A stretch of DNA of 39,117 bases, from contig CAMLJY010000059.1 of the NCBI GenBank assembly GCA_946480465.1, forward strand, positions 1-39,117. Reading direction: 5' to 3'. The notes beneath the pieces are model-generated. The model worked only from the letters and a program-made list of their open reading frames with translations. It was not told the origin of the DNA and ran no database searches. The translations under genes were made by a program, and so were the position numbers. The DNA comes from an uncultured Burkholderiales bacterium. Lineage in GTDB: Bacteria > Pseudomonadota > Gammaproteobacteria > Burkholderiales > Burkholderiaceae. Positions within the stretch are counted from its first letter, which is position 1, and every line of letters begins with the position of its first letter. This document shows, in pieces, positions 1-7,577 of the stretch.

Positions 1-1276
1 GCCGGTCGTTGCCGGCGCCGCCGCTGAGACGGTCGTTGCCCGCGCCGCCCATCAGTCGGTCCGCGCCGGCGCCACCGGCCAGCATGTCGTCGCCTGCCTG
101 GCCCTGCAGCAGGTCGTCGCCGTCGCCGCCGTCGAGCAGATCGTTGCCGGCCGCGCCCGCCACCTCGTCGTGGCCCGCGCCGCCGTGCATCACGTCTGGT
201 CCATCGCTGCCTGCCAGCGCGGCGTCGCCGCGGTCGTCGCCCAGCGTGCCGATCCGGTAGCGCACCGCGGCAGGCGCGGCGGCGGGGCTGGCGGCCAGCT
301 GCAGCGGGTCGTACAGCGGGAGCAGCGCACCGGGATCGAAGCCGGCACCGCCCAGAAGATCGCCATAGAAGCCGTGGAAGAAAGCCGTGGCATCCTGCCG
401 CGCCTGGTCGAGGCGGCCGACGATCTGTTCGCGCGGCAGGTCCGCCTGGTTCACGATCTCGTCAAGCTGGGCAGCCAGGCCCCGGTAGACGGGCAAGGGA
501 ACCGATTGCGATGCCGCCACCGCGGCGATCAGGTCGTAGGTGCCGGGCACGGTCTTGAAGTCGCCCTGTACGCCGCCGAACTCGTCCAGCGTGCCGGCAT
601 TCAGCACCCAGTCGTTCAAGTACGCGTCGATTCCCAGGTACTGGAAGATCGGCGCGCCCGGCCAGGGGCTGTAGGGTTGCAGGCCCGGGTCGCCGTTGAA
701 GACGTGCCGCGCCATGCCGCCGGCATCGATCAATCCGATGGCGAAGATCGAGTCCAGGCTCTGCGCACGCCCGTCGACGATGGCCTGGGCCACGGTCGAC
801 TCGATGGTCCGCGATGAAGCCGGGAAGTGGGCGGCGGGGTCGAACGCGGCACCGAACCGGCCCTGGTACTGCGCGCTCGCATAGTAGAAAACGAACGCGG
901 CCAAGGGCGAGCTGCCGCCGTTGACCCCCACCGCGCCGCGGAACCACTGCCAGGCGGAATTGCTCACCGAGGGATCGGGCTGCAGGTGGGCGATGTCCAG
1001 CTGGGCAGGCCCGAATGCGGCATCGAAGTCCGCCAGAGCCGCCTGCACCACGCCCCGGTCGGTCGAGTTCAGCCGAGCACCCAGCGCGGCCAGGTCGAGC
1101 GGCGCGCCGGCCGCATCGCGCGGGACGTGCGGCACGCCGGCGTCGGTCAGGCTGATCTGCGCCAGCACGTAACGGTAGACGCGGGCGCCGGCGTACAGCT
1201 CGGCATCGCCGATGCTCCGCAACAGGCCGTTGACGATGGCCTGATCATCGGCACCGAAACTCCACTTACTTTCCAT
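1..1276 (-). CDS. RTX-type calcium-binding-repeat protein, N-terminal part (runs off left edge)
   Basis: Read from ATG at 1276 on the minus strand, preceded by GGAG at a good distance; 425 codons are open to the window edge, so the C-terminus is missing. Residues 1-360 or so are a non-repetitive, largely hydrophilic region with no signal peptide, beginning MESKWSFGADDQAIVNGLLR. I do not recognise this region. From about residue 360 come nonapeptide repeats of the GGxGxDxLx type (for example GGDGDDLLQG and GGAGADRLMGG), which in the RTX family bind calcium outside the cell. Such proteins usually leave by a type I secretion system using a C-terminal signal, which cannot be seen here. The gene lies just downstream of the luxI remnant's terminator, so it probably has its own promoter in 1277-1305. 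RTX assignment is sure; the role of the N-terminal part (enzyme, adhesin or toxin) is unknown. Confidence 0.85.
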   Translation of the reverse strand, partial: MESKWSFGADDQAIVNGLLRSIGDAELYAGARVYRYVLAQISLTDAGVPHVPRDAAGAPLDLAALGARLNSTDRGVVQAALADFDAAFGPAQLDIAHLQPDPSVSNSAWQWFRGAVGVNGGSSPLAAFVFYYASAQYQGRFGAAFDPAAHFPASSRTIESTVAQAIVDGRAQSLDSIFAIGLIDAGGMARHVFNGDPGLQPYSPWPGAPIFQYLGIDAYLNDWVLNAGTLDEFGGVQGDFKTVPGTYDLIAAVAASQSVPLPVYRGLAAQLDEIVNQADLPREQIVGRLDQARQDATAFFHGFYGDLLGGAGFDPGALLPLYDPLQLAASPAAAPAAVRYRIGTLGDDRGDAALAGSDGPDVMHGGAGHDEVAGAAGNDLLDGGDGDDLLQGQAGDDMLAGGAGADRLMGGAGNDRLSGGAGNDR

Positions 1277-1305
1277 GACACTCCGTTGCAGGGTTGAATG
1301 ACGGG

Positions 1306-1346
1306 AAAAGGGCGCGGCGAGGCAGCTGCGGCCTGGCGCCGCGCCC
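1306..1346 (-). terminator. Intrinsic terminator after the luxI remnant
   Basis: A perfect 10-bp stem (1310-1319 pairs with 1337-1346, GGGCGCGGCG/CGCCGCGCCC) with a 17-nt loop is followed, reading the minus strand, by TTTTCCC (complement of 1303-1309). It lies about 55 bp past the stop of the luxI remnant and before the RTX gene, so it would separate the two transcripts. Confidence 0.65.
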
Positions 1347-1399
1347 AGCGCGCAAAGTGATCGGCCGCTGACGGCGGATCGACGTCAGTTCGGGCCGAT

Positions 1400-1680
1400 T
1401 CAAAAGGCGAACACAGGCTGGCCGTAGGCCAGCATCGGCAAGCCGGCGCGACGCGCGCGGAACCGGGCCCTGCGCAGCAGGCGCTCCACGCCCGACGGTG
1501 GCACGGTGATCACCCGATGACGGACAACGCGTCGGGGCGATCGAACTGATGCAGTTCCAGGCCGCCACTGGGCGGCAGCGGCCATCCGAGCCGCTCGACG
1601 AATACCTGGTGCCGGTAACGCGCCAAGCGCGTGATCAGGTCGTGGGACAGGGTGCCGGACGCACCTTCCGCGATTTCCAT
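1400..1680 (-). pseudogene. luxI-like: Acyl-homoserine-lactone synthase (LuxI family), internally deleted pseudogene
   Basis: From ATG at 1680 (Shine-Dalgarno GGGGAA 4-9 nt upstream) the frame reads MEIAEG..., then ARYRHQVFVERLGWPLP and ELHQFDRPDAL, the conserved N-terminal block of LuxI-type synthases (compare SolI/CepI: RYRHQVFVE.LGW and DQFDRPDT.YV). It then stops at about 1510. In another frame, directly adjoining, the C-terminal block of the same family is legible (VITVPPSGVERLLRR, RRAGLPMLAYGQPVFAF) and ends at TGA 1400-1402. About 110 central residues, including most of the catalytic core, are missing, and the two ends are out of frame. Intact relatives are about 200 aa; about 95 codons remain. 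The protein would have made N-acyl-homoserine lactone from SAM and acyl-ACP. It cannot be functional. No luxR-type partner is in the window. Confidence 0.85.
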
Positions 1681-1740
1681 CGTTTCCCCGCATCCGAATG
1701 CATCGATCGGCATTGGAGCGAAGACCCGGGTGCGCCACAA

Positions 1741-1756
1741 CTACCAACTCTCATAG
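1741..1756 (-). promoter_or_regulatory. Lux-box-like element upstream of the luxI remnant
   Basis: The 16 bp reading CTATGAGAGTTGGTAG on the minus strand fit the CT-N12-AG pattern of LuxR-type binding sites. With the preceding C, the site resembles the Burkholderia cep box as I remember it. It lies 61 bp upstream of the luxI start, a normal distance for such a site. The pattern is short and only partly symmetrical, so chance is possible. Confidence 0.4.
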
Positions 1757-1843
1757 GCGGGCCGCGCCGCCGGCGTCGACCCGGCCCGATCGTGCCCGGA
1801 GCCGAGGGCGCCGCTGGCTGCGGCGCGCGCCACGGGGCACCGA

Positions 1844-3034
1844 TCAAGCGCCGAACGCCCGCCCGAAACGTGCCCGCAGGTCCTGCAGCCGCTGGAGCGG
1901 CTCGTTCGCGATCACCAGGCGCAGGTAGCGCGCGCTGTCCTCCAGGCCCCAGTTCTCCATCGAGGTCGCGGCCACCCCTTCAGCCAGCAGCCGGCGCGAG
2001 GCCTCGGCACCGCTGATGCCATGACGCGCGAAGTCGATCAGCAGCGACCAGCCACCGTGCGCCGGGACCACGTCGAAGTGCGGGCTCAAGGCGCGGACGA
2101 CCGCATCGTGGCGCTGCTGCCAGGTGGCGGTGCAGGCGGCGATGCCGTCGTCGTCCGTCTCCAGCGCCAGCGCCACGGCCTGCTGCGCGATGCCGACCGG
2201 GCACACCACGTTGGAGATGGCGACGCGGCCGATGGCTTCCGCCGCCGCGAGCGGGCACACCACCCAGCCGACGCGCCAGCCGATCATGCGGTATTCCTTC
2301 GACGCGGCGCCCACCGTGACCGTGCGCTCGGCCATGCCGGGAAACCGCAGCGGGTTCAGCCGCGGCGCGCCGGCGAAGACGATGCGCTCCATCGCGCTGT
2401 CATGGATCATCCATGCACTGGCCGCGATGCAGGCATCGCACACCGCCTGCCATTCGTCGCGGTCGAACACGGCGCCGCTGGGCATCGACGGGCACATCAT
2501 CAGGAAGGCCCGGGTGCGCGGCGAGACCGCGTCACGCAGCGAATCCAGGTCCATGCGCCACCCTTGCGGGCCCGGCAGCAGGCGCACATAACGTGGAATG
2601 CCGCCGGCCAGCTTGACCCGGTTGACCAGGCCGACGTAGGTGGGGCTGGTCAGCACCACCTCGTCGCCAGGATCGATCAGCGCGAGCAGCGCGTTCAGGA
2701 TGCCGCAGAGCCCGCCGGCGGAGATGAAGCACTGGCGCCGCCAGTCGTAGTGGTGGTCCGGCAGCCCGCCGTTGCGCGCCACCAGCGCGGTGGCGGCGCG
2801 CCGCAGGCGGTCGTGGCCGAAGAAGGGCAGGTAGCTGTTGGCAGCGTCGTTGCGCACCTCGGACTCGGTCAGCGCCAGCGCGGACGGCGGCGGCGGCAGG
2901 TCGGTGTCCAGGTTCTCCAGGCGCAGCACGCACGGGTCGGCCAGCGCATCGGCGGCATCGCCCATGCGTTCGACGCCGATCGGCGTCATCAGCGCGGTGC
3001 GCCGGGCCGGCTCGGGCAGGTCGGACAATGGCAT
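1844..3034 (-). CDS. PLP-dependent aminotransferase, class I/II (fold type I)
   Basis: A 396-aa protein of the usual length for aspartate/aromatic-type aminotransferases; start ATG 3034. It would transfer an amino group between an amino acid and a 2-oxo acid in the cytoplasm. Visible family blocks are the substrate-loop region SPTYVGLV, a conserved segment DSAMERI where the cofactor-binding Asp is expected, and the PLP Schiff-base lysine in SKEYRMIGWRVGW, followed by the family arginine. The motif usually written NPxNPTG reads CPSMPSG, so the conserved second Asn is replaced by Met. That suggests a divergent subgroup and makes substrate prediction unsafe. It is transcribed divergently from a GntR-type regulator 81 bp away, which probably controls it. 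The substrate is not predictable from the sequence alone. Confidence 0.88.
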   Translation of the reverse strand: MPLSDLPEPARRTALMTPIGVERMGDAADALADPCVLRLENLDTDLPPPPSALALTESEVRNDAANSYLPFFGHDRLRRAATALVARNGGLPDHHYDWRRQCFISAGGLCGILNALLALIDPGDEVVLTSPTYVGLVNRVKLAGGIPRYVRLLPGPQGWRMDLDSLRDAVSPRTRAFLMMCPSMPSGAVFDRDEWQAVCDACIAASAWMIHDSAMERIVFAGAPRLNPLRFPGMAERTVTVGAASKEYRMIGWRVGWVVCPLAAAEAIGRVAISNVVCPVGIAQQAVALALETDDDGIAACTATWQQRHDAVVRALSPHFDVVPAHGGWSLLIDFARHGISGAEASRRLLAEGVAATSMENWGLEDSARYLRLVIANEPLQRLQDLRARFGRAFGA

Positions 3035-3092
3035 GGCAGCACTCCAGCAAGGCGGGTGGGGGACGAACGGGGCGCGTGGGGCGCCCCGCTGT

Positions 3093-3104
3093 TTAATATA
3101 TTAA
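3093..3104. promoter_or_regulatory. Palindromic operator candidate between aminotransferase and gntR genes
   Basis: TTAATATATTAA is a perfect 12-bp palindrome and the only AT-rich stretch in this divergent 81-bp spacer. It ends 11 bp before the regulator's ATG. FadR-type GntR proteins bind short palindromes of this kind, so autoregulation and control of the aminotransferase are likely. Part of it could also serve as a -10 element. Confidence 0.5.
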
Positions 3105-3115
3105 CTGGGAGGCCG

Positions 3116-3763
3116 ATGCCGAAGAACGCCCAGCCGATCGCCAAGCTCATCGCCCAGGCGCTGGAGCAGCGCATCGTCGAAGGCCTGCACGCGCAGACGG
3201 TGCCGCTGCGCCAGGCCGAGCTGGCGGCGGAGTTCGGCACCAGCCACATTCCCGTGCGCGAGGCGCTGGCTTCGCTGGCGGAGAAGGGCCTGGTGCAGAT
3301 CATTCCGAACCGCGGCGCGGTGGTGGTGCCGCTCAGCGCCCAGCAGTGCCGCGAACTGGCGCAGATGCGGGCCGCACTGGAGCCGCTGGCGCTGCGCCGC
3401 TCCGTGCCGCGCCTGACCGGCGACATGCTGGCCGCCGCCCGGCAGGCCTGCGACCAGGGCCGCCGCGCCCGCACGCTGGCACTGCGGGCGCAGCACAACT
3501 GGGCCTTCCACCGCGCGCTGTACTCAGGCGGCGAGCAGCCTTTCCTGATGGGGCAACTGGAGACCCTGTGGCGCCACGCCGACCGCTACCTGATGTTCGC
3601 GTGGACGCACGCGCGCTACGAAACGCGCTCCGACGATGAACATGCCGAGTTGCTCGCGGCCTGCGAAGCGCGCGACGTGCGCCGCGCCTGCACGCTGACG
3701 CGGCGGCACATCGAGGCGGCGGCGGACGTGGTGGAGCGCCTGCTGGGCGAGGCGGACGGCTGA
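3116..3763 (+). CDS. GntR family transcriptional regulator, FadR/FCD subfamily
   Basis: Start ATG 3116, preceded by GGGAGG at 6-7 nt; the open frame extends far upstream, but that part is a shadow of the aminotransferase gene. Of 215 aa, residues 1-70 form the GntR winged helix (LRQAELAAEFGTSHIPVREALASL, shown here in part as HIPVREALASLAEKGLV). Residues 80-210 form an all-helical FCD ligand domain. Candidate metal-binding histidines of that fold are in NWAFHRALY, SDDEHAELL and TRRHIEAA. Such proteins are usually repressors released by a small carboxylic acid or amino-acid-like ligand. Divergent orientation and the palindrome at 3093 support control of the neighbouring aminotransferase, whose substrate or product may be the effector. 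Confidence 0.9.
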   Translation: MPKNAQPIAKLIAQALEQRIVEGLHAQTVPLRQAELAAEFGTSHIPVREALASLAEKGLVQIIPNRGAVVVPLSAQQCRELAQMRAALEPLALRRSVPRLTGDMLAAARQACDQGRRARTLALRAQHNWAFHRALYSGGEQPFLMGQLETLWRHADRYLMFAWTHARYETRSDDEHAELLAACEARDVRRACTLTRRHIEAAADVVERLLGEADG

Positions 3764-3807
3764 TCCGGACCGCGCTGCGACGGCTGCGCGCGTGAAACCG
3801 ACCTGTC

Positions 3808-3823
3808 CGCCGCGCTTGCGGCG
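3808..3823. terminator. Hairpin between gntR gene and RTX remnant
   Basis: A perfect 6-bp stem CGCCGC/GCGGCG with the tetraloop GCTT sits 44 bp after the gntR stop and directly against the stop of the minus-strand remnant at 3824. There is no T-run on either strand, so termination is possible but unproven. Confidence 0.35.
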
Positions 3824-3958
3824 TCACCCCACCGGCGTGAATGCCAAGCCAGTCTCGGCCAGGCCCGTCAGGTCCAGCGTGCCGTCGGCGCTGTGGAAGC
3901 CGAGCATGGTCTTCGTCTGATTCGCCGGGTCCAGGCCCTGCAACTCGAACGTTGCCCG
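3824..3958 (-). pseudogene. C-terminal remnant of an RTX/DUF4214-type secreted protein
   Basis: The minus strand reads about 45 codons ending LDLTGLAETGLAFTPVG, then TGA at 3824-3826. The last 13 residues match the C-terminus of the RTX protease at 7578 (ELTGLADTGLAYLPAEG) at 10 positions. No start codon, RTX repeats or other domain precedes the fragment. Upstream on the minus strand lies the coding strand of the SARP-like regulator. It is therefore most simply a broken-off 3' end of a third RTX gene. A chance match is possible because the fragment is short. Confidence 0.5.
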
Positions 3959-4039
3959 CCGGATCGAGCCCGCGCGCCCACGCCCCGCTGCGGCGGCGTG
4001 ATAGGGTTCCGTCCCGGTGTGACGCCCCCAAGACCGACC

Positions 4040-7000
4040 GTGTCCGTTCCAAGCCAGATCGTGCGCGCCGCTTCTTCCGCCTGGAGCCTGCTGCTGCTGG
4101 GGACGCCCCGTCTGGTCCGCGATGACGGCAGCGCCGTGCACGTGCTCGAACGGCGCGATGCCGCCATGCTGGCCCGCGTCGCGCTGCAGGGGCCGCAAGC
4201 GCGGGACGCGCTGGCCGAATGGACATGGCCCGAGGTCCCGCGCGAGAAGGCGATGAACAGCCTGCGCCAGCGGCTGTTCCGGCTGAGGCGGCTGGCGGGC
4301 ATCGAGCTGATGGCGGGTCCGCAGCGGGTGGCCCTGTCCACCGGCGTGACGCACGACCTGGCGCCTTTGCTCGAGCGTGACTGGAGCCCTGTGGCGGCCG
4401 GCGAAGATGGCCCGGCGCATCCGGCCCGGGACGCGGAATTCCTGGACGGTTGCGACTACCGGGACGAGCCGTCGATCCAGCACTGGGTCGACGAGATCCG
4501 GTCGCGCTGGCGGCTCCTGCGCCGCGATGGCTTGCTGCGGGCCGCCGGCACGTTCGAGCGCGCGTCGAAGCTCGCCCGTGCGATTGAATCGGCAGAGGCC
4601 GCGCTGCAACTGGACCCCTTGAACGAGGGATCACACGCCTTGTTGATGAGGCTGCGCTACCTGGATGGCGACACGGTGGCCGCGCTGGCCGCCTACGAGC
4701 GCTGCAGCACCATGCTGCGCGACAGCTTCGACGCCGAGCCGTCGCCGGCGACGCGCGAACTGAGCGAGCTGATCCGCCGCGGCGCGATGACTGCCATCGA
4801 TCCCGCGCCGATGCTGCCGGTGGCGATGCTGCGGCCGCCACGCCTCGTCGGTCGTGACGTCGACATGGCGCGGCTGCGGGCAGCCAGCCGGTCGTCCGGC
4901 ATGGTGGCGATCGTTGGCGAGGCCGGCATCGGCAAGAGTCGCTTCCTGGCGGAGTTCGCGCGCTCGATCGCCGCACCGGACGGCGAGGCGTTCCGGGTGG
5001 CCATGGGCGATCACCTGACGCCGCTGGGCGTGCTCGGCAGCTTGACCATCCATTGGATGGCGTCGGTGGGCTGCGTGAAGGCCGCGCTGCCGGCCGAGGT
5101 GCGCGCTTGCCTGGAAGCGGTGCAGCCAGCCACCCGACCGGCCGGCCCAGCGGCCGTCCAGCAGCCGCCGCTGGTCATGGCGGAGCTGCGGGCCGCAGTG
5201 GCCCGGCTGCTGCGCTTGCTGCACGAAGGCGGCAAGCGCTGGCTGCTGATCGACGATCTGCAGTTCGCGGACGAGGCCACCCAGGCGATCCTTCTCGAGG
5301 CCTGGCTGCTGGCAAGCAGCGACGAGAGCGCGCACGTGCACCTGCCCAGGCTGATCTGCGCCTTCCGCGCTGGCGCGATGGCGGCGTGCTGGGACCGCGT
5401 GCGCGAAGTGGCAACACCTTCGCAGCTTCACGTCCTTGCACTGCAGCCGTGGCCGGTGGCAGCGGTCCGCGATCTGCTGGAGGACCTTCGTCAGTGCGGC
5501 ATCGCATGCGATGTGCCTGCCGATGCCTTGGCCCGGCAGGCCGGGGGTGTTCCGCTGCTCGTGCTCGAACTGATCAGGGCCGGCATCCTCGGCGACGGTG
5601 CAGCGCCCGGCGCTGCGCCGCCGCTGGCGCTGATGGCCCGCCGTGTCGAGCAATTGCCGCCGCCGGCGCAGCGCCTGCTTCGGGTGGCCGCGCTGGCCGG
5701 ATCGGACTTCGATGCCGCGTTGGCTGCCCAGGTGCTGGGATGCCACGTGCTGGATCTGGTCGAGGCTTGGCGGAGCCTCGAACAAGCCCAGATGCTGAGC
5801 GAAGGCCGCATCACCTCGGACACCCTGACCGAAGCGGTGCGCGCCGGGATGCCCGGGCCCATCGCCGCGACGCTGCATGAATCCCTGGCCCGCGCGCTCC
5901 AGGCGCGCGAGGCTGCCGCCGCCGTGGTGGCCCTGCACTGGGAGCGGTCGGGCCACTGGCCCGAGGCTGCGAAGGCCTGCGAGGAGGCCGCGCGGGTCGC
6001 CCGCCAACGCGCCTGCCGTGCCGAGGAACTGGCCCTGCTGGCGCGTGCCGAGCGGGCCTGGTCGGCCAGCGGCCGCGCGGACGATGCATTCCGCTGCGGG
6101 CTGGCCAGCGTCGATGCGGCGGCGGTGGTCGACACGCCCGACAAGGTCGACGCGCTGCTCGACCGCCTGGCGGGCGCCGCGGACACCCAGGCAAAGGCCC
6201 TCGATGTGTTGCTGGCCCGCGTCCGGCATTGCATCTGCAAGGCCGACCTGGCCGGCGCGCTCGAGCCCGCGGGCGCCGCGCTGTCGCTGGCGAAGGCCTT
6301 GGGCGATGACGAACGCCAGGTCGTGGCGGCCGGATGGCTCGGGCTCGCGCTGTGCAGCGCCGGCAAGGCGGCCCCCGGCCGATCGGTTTTTGCCCAGCAC
6401 CGGCAGCGTGCCGAGGCGGCCGCGCCGAGGGCATGCCTGGACTTCTTCGGCGCGCTGGGCTACGCGATGTTCCTCGTGCACGACTACCAGGAGGGGAGCG
6501 ACGCGACGAGGCGGGCGCTGGCAGTGGCGACGCAACTCGACGACGCGAGCGAGATGATGGTGCAGGCCATGAACCTGTCGGTGATCGCGGGCGCGCTCGG
6601 GCAGCGCGGCGATGCACTGAGCGCCGCCCAGGCCGCCCACCTGCAGTGGGAAAGACTGGGCCGACCCGGCGGGGTCGATGCGGCCGGCACCTGCTTGCAC
6701 CTGGCAAGCCTCTACCTGGCCGAAGGGCGGTACCGGGATGCCGGCACGATGCTGGATTGGTGCCGCAGCCAGTTCATCAGCGGCAACGCCATGATCCGCG
6801 TCGCCCAGACCGAATTCCGCATCGCGCGGCTCTACCTGCGGCTGGGCCAGCCCCAGAAGGCTCGGCAGGCGATGCGCCCCTTGCCGGCCGACGCGCCGGC
6901 CGGCACCACGCTGGCACGGGCCGTGGTGGAGTGCCGGATCGACCAGTGCATGCTGGGTCGCGTGCCACCGCGCAAGCTCGCGGACCTGCAGCTCGCGCTC

Positions 7001-7474
7001 GCGCAGGCCGGCGACGACGTGGCGCTGGCCGACCGGGTGTCGGCGCTGCTGCTGGCGTCGAGCTTGTCCGAGCCCGCGGAAGCGCTGGACCTGGCCCAGC
7101 GCGCCATGGCCGAAGCCGAGCATGGTGCCGACCAGCCGGCACGGCTGAGCGCGCTGAACCGGCTGGCCGAGGCCCATCGGGGCCTTGGTGAGCTGCAGCG
7201 GGCCGTTTCATGCTGCCGCGAGGCCATGCAGCTTGCACGGGGCACGCTGCCGCTGGATGCCGAGGTGGTCGAGACCTGGTGGATTGGCCACCAGGTCCTG
7301 GCGCAAGCCGGCCTGCAGGACGAATCGTCGCGTGCCCTCCAGGAGGCGATCCGCTGGATCGACCAGGCCCGGCCCCATGTGCCGCCGGAGTTCGTCGACA
7401 GCTTTCTGCATCGCAATCTCTTGCACCGGCAGATCATCGGAGCCGCGGCGGCCGCCCGGGTGGTCGCGTCCTGA
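4040..7474 (+). CDS. SARP/AfsR-like regulator: winged helix, BTAD, ATPase, TPR
   Basis: About 1144 aa, cytoplasmic. Residues 12-100 form an OmpR/SARP-type winged helix (WSLLLLGTPRLVRDDG ... NSLRQRLFRLRRLAG). Residues 110-250 form a BTAD helical domain (AIESAEAALQLDPLNEGSHALL, seen here as EAALQLDPLNEGSHALLMR). An AAA/NB-ARC-like ATPase follows, with Walker A GEAGIGKSR near residue 292 and Walker B WLLIDDLQFAD near 400. The rest, to the end, is TPR-like helices. Proteins of this build activate secretion, toxin or secondary-metabolite genes after sensing through the ATPase/TPR part. The start is uncertain: GTG 4040 is chosen because the fold begins just after it; GTG at 3998 and 4019 and ATG 3893 are in frame, but the last would overlap the RTX remnant. 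TAGGGT at 4002-4007 could be a -10 box. It lies between RTX-type genes and may control them. Confidence 0.85.
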   Translation: MSVPSQIVRAASSAWSLLLLGTPRLVRDDGSAVHVLERRDAAMLARVALQGPQARDALAEWTWPEVPREKAMNSLRQRLFRLRRLAGIELMAGPQRVALSTGVTHDLAPLLERDWSPVAAGEDGPAHPARDAEFLDGCDYRDEPSIQHWVDEIRSRWRLLRRDGLLRAAGTFERASKLARAIESAEAALQLDPLNEGSHALLMRLRYLDGDTVAALAAYERCSTMLRDSFDAEPSPATRELSELIRRGAMTAIDPAPMLPVAMLRPPRLVGRDVDMARLRAASRSSGMVAIVGEAGIGKSRFLAEFARSIAAPDGEAFRVAMGDHLTPLGVLGSLTIHWMASVGCVKAALPAEVRACLEAVQPATRPAGPAAVQQPPLVMAELRAAVARLLRLLHEGGKRWLLIDDLQFADEATQAILLEAWLLASSDESAHVHLPRLICAFRAGAMAACWDRVREVATPSQLHVLALQPWPVAAVRDLLEDLRQCGIACDVPADALARQAGGVPLLVLELIRAGILGDGAAPGAAPPLALMARRVEQLPPPAQRLLRVAALAGSDFDAALAAQVLGCHVLDLVEAWRSLEQAQMLSEGRITSDTLTEAVRAGMPGPIAATLHESLARALQAREAAAAVVALHWERSGHWPEAAKACEEAARVARQRACRAEELALLARAERAWSASGRADDAFRCGLASVDAAAVVDTPDKVDALLDRLAGAADTQAKALDVLLARVRHCICKADLAGALEPAGAALSLAKALGDDERQVVAAGWLGLALCSAGKAAPGRSVFAQHRQRAEAAAPRACLDFFGALGYAMFLVHDYQEGSDATRRALAVATQLDDASEMMVQAMNLSVIAGALGQRGDALSAAQAAHLQWERLGRPGGVDAAGTCLHLASLYLAEGRYRDAGTMLDWCRSQFISGNAMIRVAQTEFRIARLYLRLGQPQKARQAMRPLPADAPAGTTLARAVVECRIDQCMLGRVPPRKLADLQLALAQAGDDVALADRVSALLLASSLSEPAEALDLAQRAMAEAEHGADQPARLSALNRLAEAHRGLGELQRAVSCCREAMQLARGTLPLDAEVVETWWIGHQVLAQAGLQDESSRALQEAIRWIDQARPHVPPEFVDSFLHRNLLHRQIIGAAAAARVVAS

Positions 7475-7511
7475 AGATCTGCTGACGAAGGCGGCCACTG
7501 AAGCGCCCCGT

Positions 7512-7541
7512 GCGGGCGCCCCGCGCGCGAAGGGCGCCCGC
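7512..7541. terminator. Hairpin between convergent genes
   Basis: A perfect 10-bp stem GCGGGCGCCC/GGGCGCCCGC (7512-7521 with 7532-7541) and a 10-nt loop lie between two convergent stop codons (7474 and 7578). Neither strand has a clear T-run, so it is a weak or bidirectional terminator candidate. Confidence 0.5.
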
Positions 7542-7577
7542 GGTGCGGCCCGCGCCGGCCCTTTCGTTCACAGCTTC

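Noticed and set aside
170..1297. Plus-strand frames opposite the RTX gene
   Set aside because: They are antisense shadows caused by GC-rich codon use; the minus-strand frame shows regular RTX repeats and a ribosome-binding site.
2021..3115. Long 5' part of the plus-strand frame ending in the GntR gene
   Set aside because: It lies opposite the aminotransferase, whose motifs are clear; the regulator starts at ATG 3116 with a good Shine-Dalgarno sequence.
4631..7177. 848-codon minus-strand frame opposite the SARP-like regulator
   Set aside because: Composition is dominated by Gln, Arg, His and Gly without any motif; the plus strand has winged-helix, Walker A and Walker B motifs.
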